From Basidiobolus meristosporus CBS 931.73 (Eukaryota; Basidiobolomycota; Basidiobolomycetes; Basidiobolales; Basidiobolaceae): a stretch of 64,000 nucleotides of DNA. The stretch is taken from positions 1 to 64,000 of the forward strand of contig MCFE01000457.1 in the NCBI GenBank assembly GCA_002104905.1. Reading direction: 5' to 3'. The notes below the pieces were generated by a model that saw only the letters and a list, made by a program, of their open reading frames with translations, was not told the origin of the DNA and made no database searches. Position 1 is the first letter of the stretch; every line of letters begins with the position of its first letter. The translations under genes and the position numbers were made by a program. This document shows, one piece after another, positions 56,300-64,000 of the stretch.

Positions 56300-59093
56300 T
56301 AGGATGGGACACTTGGGATGTGCATTGACTACGGAACTGTCAACTCTGTTACCATGAAGAATAAGCACCCCATACCTTGGATTGATGAGCTTTTAGACCA
56401 ACTCATTAAAGCCAGTATTTTCAGCAAGATTGACCTCATGTCAGGATACAATCAGATTAAGGTGAAGCCAGAAGACATCCCTAAAAGAGCATTCAGGACC
56501 AGATATGAACATTACAAGTACTTAGTCATGCGTTTTAGCCTCACCAATGCCCCTGCAACATTCATGACCCTGATGCAGACTGTCTTCCAGGAGTACTTAG
56601 ACAAGTTTGTCATAATCTACCTAGATGATATATTGATATACAGGAAGACAGAAGAGGATCACTTGTTGCACATTAAAAAGTTCTTGAAATAACCAGGAGT
56701 GAAAAAGTTTTATGGCAAGCTACCCAAGTGTGGCTTCCTCAAGGAACATGTTGAATATCTGGGACACATAGTGACTTGCACAGGAGTAACCTTAGACCCT
56801 AAGAAGGTTGAAGTTATCAAGAATCTGAAGCAGCCCCATAGCATATCAGAGCACAGATCATTCCTTGGAATGGTTTCCTATTATTGGAGATTTGTCAAGT
56901 CCTTTGCAAGTATTGCAGCCCCTTTAACTGATATCCTCAAGAAAGACAATACCTACAAGTGGACATAGCTTGTGAGACTGCCTTCCAGATGCTCAAGAAT
57001 GAACTTGCTAAGCTGCCAAGCTTAAGAATACCTGATTTCAGAAAAGAGCTTACTCTATGCACAGATGCTTCAGATTATGCAATTGTTGAAGTGTTGAGCC
57101 AAGAACATGAGGGAACAGACTACCCAGTTGCCTTTGACTCCAAGAAACCAAACTCAGTAGTACAAAACTATCCAGTGTAAGAGAAGGAGATGCTTGCTAT
57201 AATATACTGTTTGAAGACATGGAGATGCTAAATTGAAGGAGTCAAATGCATTTTGAAGACTGAGCACGTCTCCCTCAACTATATATTTACTTAGGAGGTA
57301 CTCTCTAGAAGAATGACACAATGAAGTGAATACATTCAGCAATTGATTTGGAGATTGTCTACTGCCCTGGAAAAAACAACACAATTGCTGATGCCTGACC
57401 AAGATTAGAACAAGTTGCACAACTCAACTTGGTGCATGAATCAGATTGGCCTAGCCTATTACCAAAGTACTTGGAGGACCAAGCCATTCCTAATGAGGTG
57501 GATGAAGATATCAAGAAGATAATCTGGGATGAAGGTAACAAATTTGTAGTACAGGATGACACACTCTACCAAGCTGTTGATGTAAGCCGTATTGCCTATT
57601 GCCCTTATGTTACTTGCCTGGACTTAATACGTAAGCTACACAATGGATATGGACATCTTGGAATTGAAGGAACCTATAGCCTTGTGAAAGACAGAGCATG
57701 GTGGCCCAGAATGAAACAAGACATTGAGAAGCTAGTGAAAACATGCCCAAATTGCCAGATCAACCAAGGCCAACCACAGAGAATTGCTGAACTCTTTCCC
57801 TTGGAGCTAGTAAGACCATTGCAAAGATGGGGAATTGACTTTATTAGAAGACTGCCAACTACCAGGAAATGCAACTGTTGAATCCTAGTAGCAATTGACC
57901 ACACCACCAAATGGCCAGTTGCTAAAGCTGCCCCAATATTACAAGTCTTGGTATAAGAGTTGTAGAGGAATAGGGAGTTTAGCTAATATTGTATTCAATA
58001 AAGCTTGAACTGATCTTTATTGAGGTTCCAGCAGCTCCTTATACACATTTTGCCAGATCAATTGCTGACTAATTATATTACCTAATGTAGGTTGTGGCTG
58101 ATGACTCATTTAATTGCATCATCATCACCCAATAAGATCCTACTTAATATATCTATTTCTGTCTGATACGGATCTGCTGATTCATTTGCGGACTAATGTT
58201 ACTGATATAATAGATAATACTGATATACTGATAACCTAAACATATAACTAATTGATTTGACTAAAAACTGATCTAACTTAAACATTCAAGCAGCAGATCA
58301 TAACACCTAGCCAGTGAACAAGAAGTTGCAATTTTCATCTACAATGAGATCCTTATAAAGTCTAGATGCCCTGTAGAGATTCTATACAATAGAGGCACAT
58401 ACTTTATGGCAAAGACATTGGAAGCTTACCTGGAAATGCAGCAGATCAAACACTTGAAAACATTGGCATATCACTCCAGAACTAATGGAGTCACTGAACA
58501 GTTTAAAGGATTATTTGGAAAAATGCTGACCTAATATGCAAATGGAACTGTCAGTAGATGGGATGAGTATATAGACCAAGCACCCCTTGAGTGAACAGTA
58601 AGAGTACACAATACCACCCAACAATTGCCACTTTACTTAATGCATGGATGTGAACCAAGGATTGCAGGCAATCTCTCACAGCCAAAGCTTACAGACACCT
58701 TAGAAGATGGACTCAGTCAGCCAAGTAGACACTAGCAACTGGAACAAAAACATCAAGAAGCACAGACCAAACGCTCTTAAAGTGCAGCAAAGATGAAGCA
58801 GAGATTTGATATGATTATATCACCAGAAGCATTGACAGCTGGGAGCTTTGTATTGCTAAGAAACAACAATCAGAAGAAGTTTGATCCCCAATGGACAGGA
58901 CCCTTTGAGATCATCAGAGAATGTCCATTTGCAACTTACCAACAAGTGGGCAAACAAGGCAATATCCACAAAAACCTAGTGCATAGGGACAGACTCAAGC
59001 TTGCAAGACTTGCTGATAATACTCAACCATCAAGATATCCTTATTACAAGAAATGAGATTCAGGAGAACCCTCTCAACTTTTGAAGGGGAGGA
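56300..59093 (+). pseudogene. Gypsy pol remnant of copy E2, resuming after G3
   Basis: The reverse transcriptase resumes exactly where copy E2 broke off at 50910: [48 protein letters not shown]. Then come GHIVTCTGVTLDPKKVEVIK, the RNase H fragment LTLCTDASDYAIVEVLSQEH, and the integrase zinc finger and core up to about 57936. A solo LTR (57937-58305) interrupts the integrase, which continues to the C-terminal segment KFDPQWTGPFEIIRECPFAT ending near 59056. Stops and shifts are frequent. Confidence 0.92.
57937..58305 (-). repeat. Solo gypsy-family LTR inside the E2 integrase
   Basis: In plus-strand reading it runs from TATTACAAGTCTTGG to GCAGATCATAACA, 369 bp. CCAA (57933-57936) and CCTA (58306-58309) flank it, fitting a 4-bp target duplication with one change. 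The integrase reading continues across after its removal. Confidence 0.93.
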
Positions 59094-59460
59094 TGTTATG
59101 GTCTGCCACTTGAATGTTTAAGTTAGATCAGTTTTTAGTCAAATCAATTGGTATATGTTTAGGTTATCAGTATATCAGTATTATCTATCAAGTCAGTAAA
59201 TTAGTCAGTAAATAAATCAACAGATCCTTACCAGACAGGAATAGATATATTAAGTAGGATCTTATTGGGTGATGATGATGCAATTAAATGAGTCATCAGC
59301 CACAGCCTACATCAGGAAATACAATTAGTCAGCAATTAATCTTGCAAAATGTATATAAGGAGCTGCTGGAACCTCAATAACAATCAGTTCAGGTTTCAGT
59401 CAATACAATACTAGCAAAACTTCCCATTCATCTTCTACTTTCATACCAAGACTTGTAACA
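59094..59460 (+). repeat. Ty3/gypsy family LTR, 3' LTR of copy E2
   Basis: It runs from TGTTATGGTCTGCC to GACTTGTAACA, 367 bp, and is preceded by the purine-rich tract TTGAAGGGGAGGA. With the LTR at 49306 it bounds copy E2. Confidence 0.95.
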
Positions 59461-59856
59461 CTATACTACTAATTTGTTACCAACAGGGGTTGGCAAAGGC
59501 ACCATTAGAACACCCTGAAGTTTCTTGCCATAGAAGACCATTGGAAGCATTGGCCAGTTTGGCCTTCTCAAACAATGGTCAGCTGTGATATCTGTTTTGG
59601 CATATTAATGAGATGCATTAGAAGCAAAATGGAGAATTAGAATATGTACATGATATTCACTTATTGTTTTAGTTGGTTGCAGATCAGCATTTATACTTGT
59701 TGCAGCACTTTATAAGTGTAACTATTTTGTCATTACAAGGAAAGCCTCAGGAGTATATGTGCAAGGTTCCAGCTCATTTAGACACATTTCAGATTTTCTT
59801 GAAGTTCCAAACTTCACTAGATTCAGGACAACCCTCTCAATCTTAGTAGGGAAGAA
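59461..59856. other. Short spacer ending in a gypsy 3' tail
   Basis: The last 45 bp (ATTCAGGACAACCCTCTCAA then CTTAGTAGGGAAGAA) match the end of the gypsy internal region including the polypurine tract. The remaining 350 bp has no recognisable feature. Confidence 0.5.
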
Positions 59857-60223
59857 TGTTATGATCTGCTGCTTGAATATTTAAGTTAGATCTGTTTTTA
59901 GTCAAATCAATTAGTTATATGCTTAGCTTATCACAGTATCAGTATAATTCATCAAGTTAGTAGCATTAGTCAGCAAATGAATCCACAGATCCATATCAGA
60001 CAGAGATAGATATAAGGTAGGATCTTATTGGGTGATGATGATTCAATCAAATGAGTCATGAGCCAAAGCCTAAATTGGCAAATACAATTAGTCACCAATT
60101 GATCTGGCAAAATGTATATAAGGAGCTGCTGGAACCTGAATAAAGATCAGTTCAGGTTTTAGTGAATACAATACTAGCTAAACTTCCTATTCCTCTACAA
60201 CTCTTGTACCAAGACTTGTAGCA
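59857..60223 (+). repeat. Ty3/gypsy family LTR between two internal regions
   Basis: The 367-bp LTR starts TGTTATGATCTGCTGC and ends GACTTGTAGCA. A gypsy polypurine tract lies directly upstream and a gag remnant lies directly downstream. It therefore acts as 3' LTR of a lost upstream copy and 5' LTR of the partial copy to its right, as expected after recombination between elements. Confidence 0.9.
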
Positions 60224-60239
60224 ATAGTATAATATATAA

Positions 60240-60961
60240 ACAGTTACTTTAGTGTGAAGGTTAACTAGCACCAATGTATAGTCAATGAACAGATGCAAAC
60301 TTGGCTCTTTCAAGCTGAAGAAGCATTTATGATGAAGAAATTGCCCCAGGAGGCTAGCTGAATTATGCAAGACCTTACTTGTTGGTTGAAGCTTTGTAGA
60401 GGCACCGCAACAAGATCAGGTCAGCTACATTGATGGGACGCTGTTTCAACTCTACTGCATACATATATTTTGATAGGATTCAGGGTGCTTATGAGTCTCC
60501 ACCCCAGCAGACACTACTAAGGCAGATGCTGAAGACACTTAGACAGAAAGAAATGGATTGAGAATTCATCTGTCAGTATAGGTGTCTACTTTGACAGATT
60601 GAAAGACTTGACCCTATGATTGAATTGAGTACTTGACTGATAGGGTGAAAGACGCAACTTGCAAGGAGGCAAATTATTAAAGACCTCACACTACTGAAGA
60701 CAACATCAAGATTGCCATTGACTATGGCTCAGCTATACTTGTAGTTGGAATGCCAACAGTGACAAGCCAAAAGGCTACAATCACTACAACAGAGCACAAT
60801 CACAATAAGTGCCAATGGATATAAATGCTATGCAGCAGAATTCCAAATGAGAAGAATGTAAGAAGTAAGTACTTTGTTGCAATTGTTGCCAACATAGGCA
60901 TATACCAAAATACTGCCCCCAGAGAAGAAATGGACATTAGTCAACAAGAACCTTCCACACT
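60240..60961 (+). pseudogene. Gypsy gag remnant of the fourth copy
   Basis: The sequence aligns with gag of copies E2 and G3 (for example CAGCAGACACTACTAAG and ACACTTAGACAGAAAG) and holds a damaged zinc knuckle ending KYCPQRRNGH. Stops and small deletions are common. It appears more divergent than the other copies. Confidence 0.8.
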
Positions 60962-61627
60962 ATGGAAGTCCAAAAGCAAAGAGAGGTGAAAGAAGAGTTG
61001 GAGGAGCACTCAAAGCTCACCTTCCATATGCTGTATGAATACTATTCCTTTATGAACTCAAGCTTGGGAATACAATTGTACCTGAATGGAGTCATCAACG
61101 GAGTACCTGCCAAGATCATGATTGACTCAGGAGCATCGCATGAATACATGTCAGAGCAATTTGCTTTGAAAGCTGGAATCAACTCGGAACCTACCAAATC
61201 AACTTCAGTTTCCACAGCTGATGGGAACTCCCACATAATCAACCGTATTACCCAGCCAGTAAGAATGAATATCAATGACTATGAAGAAGACCTACAGGCT
61301 TATATATTTGGGAACTGCAAGTTTGACCTTGTACTTGGAAAAACCTGGCTATTTTGTTGTAATCCATCAATCAACTGGAGAACCCATGCTACTCAGATTC
61401 AAGACTCAGGAGCATTACACAAGTATATGTCAGAGCGGTTTTCCTTGATAAGGAAAATTGACTTGGAAGACACCAAATCAACATCAATCTCAATAGCCAA
61501 TTGGAGCTCTCAGATAACTGATCCTATTATTTGGCCAGTAAGAATGCGGATCAAAGAGAATGAGGGAGACCTAAAGGCCTACATGTTGGGGAAATTCAAA
61601 TCCGCTATGGTATTTGGAAAAACATGA
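60962..61627 (+). pseudogene. Gypsy protease region with tandem-duplicated retropepsin domain
   Basis: This open frame of 221 codons contains two retropepsin-like units in a row. The first has MIDSGASHEYMSEQFALKAG, then STADGNSHIINRITQPVRM and FGNCKFDLVLGKTWLF. The second begins right after and reads QDSGALHKYMSERFSLIRKI, then WSSQITDPIIWPVRMRI and LGKFKSAMVFGKT. Both keep the DSGA active-site loop. The second is far more diverged from the family consensus than the first. Other copies in the window have one domain. The start of the frame at 60962 is only the first ATG after the zinc knuckle. Confidence 0.85.
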
Positions 61628-62200
61628 CTATTTGACCATAGTCCATCAATCAATTGGAAAACCCATACACTCAGATTTAAAATGATAATCAGACCTATCA
61701 GCTACTACCTGTTGTACTGGATTTTAACTTGGTCAGCCCCAACATGTGTGACACAACTGAGGATAGTATATCTCAGCTCTAGATCTGCAAAGCCACTGAG
61801 TGCAATGATGAAAAGTAAACTAATATTCAAGAGGCCACACAAAGTCATGTACATCATTGCCTTGAAGTGGGCATATAATGGGGCAACCAGAAATGCAAGA
61901 CCAAGAAGAACAACAAGATAAATCATAGCTAGGACCAGTCATGTTTAGTTTTGAGAATATTAGTCTTAGTATTGGATATTCTTATACAGAAAAATTGGCA
62001 AAGTTTTAAATGTTGATGTACAACAAGTAGCAAAGAGGCATCAGGTAACCCAATGACTGCTGATAAGGGACAATCAGGTAGAAACTGATGCCCTCATGCA
62101 GTATTTTTTTAAGAGAAAATGTAGTTCAATACAATAAGTACTCAGTCAAGGTGGTACTTAAGCAGCCAACACTGATGAGAACCAGCAGCATGCTCAGTAA
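61628..62200. other. Junction between gypsy and Tnp2-like sequence
   Basis: The first 60 bp continue the duplicated protease region (SINWKTHT). The rest is AT-rich, with a short tail that may be the end of another retroelement. The boundary with the Tnp2-like element cannot be fixed because no terminal repeat was found. Confidence 0.4.
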
Positions 62201-63632
62201 CCCACCACAAATTCCACTAAAGGCATTGTGATAAGCTTTTGAGTTCTTAACATTGTTACTTTGTCTGTAAATGGGATCTCCACTTTATCAACTATGGAGG
62301 ATGTGGAGGCTGTGGTAGACACATTGCTTTTCTATGCAAACTCTTCTACCTTACTGGAGTGTGGCCCAACAAGCTATGCTTCCAACTCTTGTAAAAACAG
62401 CTGTTTTCTTGTTGATAACTCTTCATGGCTATCAGAAATGCTATGACAGGCCCCTTAGGAATCCATTTGCTTTTATCACTGCCAGGTCCTCTACTGCTAC
62501 CCTCACTGAGTGCCTCTTCAGCAGAACTACACTTTTTCCTTGGAAAATGCTGTGCTGATGCATCTGTGTCTGCCTGCTTTTCCCTTATTGACACCCTTCC
62601 AGCTACCTGATGTCACTTTGACACGTGTTTGGAGCTTTTGGCCCTACTTGTATTGGGCTCTTGAGGAAGCTGCTAATTTGTAGACATTGCACCCTTGTTC
62701 TTCTGCCTTTGATAGTTTCTGCTATTCTTAGGATACTGTCTTGGCATACCAATGCTGGCCCAAAATCTGTGTGCTAGCTTGAATTCAGGATAAAACTCAT
62801 GGATCAAGTCAGGTGCATTCTGCTTGGCCTTGAATGCTTGTTGCTTCCATGATATGCCAGCCATAAGGCCTTGTCATGCTAGACTTCTAAAAACCTCATG
62901 AATAATAGCCCACTCTTCAGCATTCCACTCAACAGCCTATTAGATCTTCAGTGTCTTATGATTTTTTAAGCTTTAGTTATATCCTAAATTTTCTTCCTCC
63001 CATGCTGTAATAGGTTTCTCTGTAGTGTTATCTTTGGGCAATGCTATAGTTCTTCAAAGACTGTTCAATATTCCTCTGCTGTTACAATGGGAAATGGCTC
63101 AATTCTAGTCTGTGACATTTAGCTACTTGAGTTCCTACTTTGCAGCAACAATACTGCTTTCTCTACCTGAGATGTTAATTGCTCTACATCTTGAGTCTGC
63201 TCATCCTGTTTCTGGACTACTTCCTGATCACCTGGGCCATTGCATCTATACTATCTGCCACTGCACCTAATGGCCACATAAATGCTTTGGCATGAGCAGT
63301 CAATATACCTGCTAGTATTGGTGGTGGTGATGATATGACAGCCACGTGCTGGTCATCAACTGAAGGTGCTGCTTTTACTACATTCTCATCTGCCTCAGTA
63401 TTATGGTCTGCTTGCAGCTATGCAGAGATTCCCAATTGCCTACTTGACTGACAGCATGAGGTATTCACATTGTTACCTTCTGTGGGCACACCATCCACAG
63501 GAACTTTTTGGTTGTAGCCCTGCTTGTTGCACTGAAGGTCATAGCAAGCTGTTGTCCAACCCTTCTTCTGCTGCTGTCAATTGTGAAACTTTGTTGAGAA
63601 CCTGAAAACTTTGTTTTATTTTTTGGTGGCAT
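62201..63632 (-). pseudogene. Accessory gene of Tnp2-like transposon, copy 2
   Basis: The ATG is at 63632 and the protein starts MPPKNKTKFSGSQQSF. It continues through RRRVGQQLAMTFSATSRATT, a helical stretch (ADSIDAMAQ) and a conserved-looking block (EEWAIIHEVFRSL, then MAGISWKQQAFKAKQNAPDL, IHEFYPEFKLAHRFWASIGM, PRQYPKNSRNYQRQKNKGA). Several stops and shifts interrupt it. The first 480 bp match copy 1 (28612-29101) and the 3' part resembles 24287-24640. I do not recognise the protein. Its constant head-to-head position with the transposase gene suggests a transposition accessory protein. Confidence 0.55.
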
Positions 63633-63854
63633 GTATATGGAAGTGAGTCAAACCAAAAGGGAAATGGTGTTATATATATTTGTATAGGTGATGCCACAAC
63701 ATTAATTATAATGCTTACTATGGCAAGTCATCACTGAATCTTCCATTTGTGTACGTGCAATGTCTCATGTACAAGGCTGCCTCAATTTCTCATGAGTATT
63801 AATAAAAAAGTGATGTAATAGTGTTATGTTGTTGAGTGTCAAACTGTTTGCCCC
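63633..63854. promoter_or_regulatory. Bidirectional intergenic region of Tnp2-like element, copy 2
   Basis: A 222-bp interval between the two divergent ATGs, the same length as in copy 1 and clearly similar in sequence. It should carry the promoters of both transposon genes. Confidence 0.55.
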
Positions 63855-64000
63855 ATGGACAGGACTACTCTGATTCAATGCTGTATGAGAAGAAAAAAAC
63901 ACCATGTGGCTATTGTAGCAGGTATCCTGGCCATTACACATGCCAAAAGCACAGGAAGTATTTCAAGGATCATGGCCAGTGTTTTGCTGAGCAAGTCACA
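63855..64000 (+). CDS. Tnp2-like transposase, N-terminus, runs off the window
   Basis: The ATG at 63855 opens a frame that continues to the window end (48 codons seen). It begins MDRTTLIQCCMRRKKTPCGY and has a Cys/His cluster CGYCSRYPGHYTCQKHRKYF then DHGQCFAEQV, a likely zinc-binding domain. Copy 1 at 29324 shows the same start but is interrupted by a MITE within this cluster. No break is seen in the visible part. Confidence 0.6.
   Translation, partial: MDRTTLIQCCMRRKKHHVAIVAGILAITHAKSTGSISRIMASVLLSKS

Noticed and set aside
1-64000. CRISPR arrays, rRNA or tRNA genes
   Set aside because: No direct-repeat/spacer array and no convincing rRNA sequence or tRNA A/B-box pair was seen; the context is eukaryotic.

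Overview
The window looks like nuclear DNA of a filamentous fungus with a large, transposon-rich genome. The genes carry short GT-AG introns (52-137 nt) and encode typical fungal families: beta-tubulin, a Pho80-type cyclin, VDAC porin, a Pcs60-type acyl-CoA ligase with a peroxisomal signal, a secreted tyrosinase and an Atos-family protein. The beta-tubulin gene has no intron, which is unusual for higher fungi and may point to an early-diverging lineage, but I cannot fix the taxon from sequence alone.

Region 1, about 1.0-22.9 kb, is the host gene space. It is GC-richer and keeps its CpG dinucleotides. Gene order is beta-tubulin (-), Pho80-like cyclin (-), VDAC (+), acyl-CoA ligase (-), an EXD2-like C-terminal/HNH protein with a likely mitochondrial presequence (-), tyrosinase (-) and the Atos-family protein (-). 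Exon models were worked out by hand from splice sites and reading-frame continuity. From about 17 to 22.9 kb only one weak candidate gene is seen. A solo Ty1/copia LTR with a perfect 5-bp target duplication lies at the left edge (470-801).

Region 2, about 22.9-64 kb, is an AT-rich, CpG-poor pile of nested mobile elements. From left to right it holds: a decayed copia element whose primer-binding site matches the anticodon arm of initiator tRNA-Met; a copia pol on the minus strand lying inside a two-gene Tnp2 (CACTA-like) transposon; further copia and Ty3 pol fragments; a degenerate GGGG-rich minisatellite; and then several copies of one Ty3/gypsy family with ~368-bp LTRs (TGTTA...TAACA). Copy G1 (34.6-44.1 kb) is split by a 1.07-kb solo LTR of another family, itself split by an apparently intact 3.4-kb PIF/Harbinger transposon (37250-40667). 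Copy E2 (49306-59460) is split by copy G3 (50911-56295) and by a solo LTR. A partial copy (59857 to about 61.9 kb) has a duplicated protease domain. A second copy of the Tnp2 element runs off the right end.

The most notable items are the intact Harbinger with an unrecognised second protein and its MITE relatives, the divergent two-gene Tnp2 element, the copia half-tRNA-type primer site, a subfamily of gypsy copies sharing the same internal stop codons, the EXD2 C-terminal module without an exonuclease domain, and a beta-tubulin with Met at 198 and Gln at 6.
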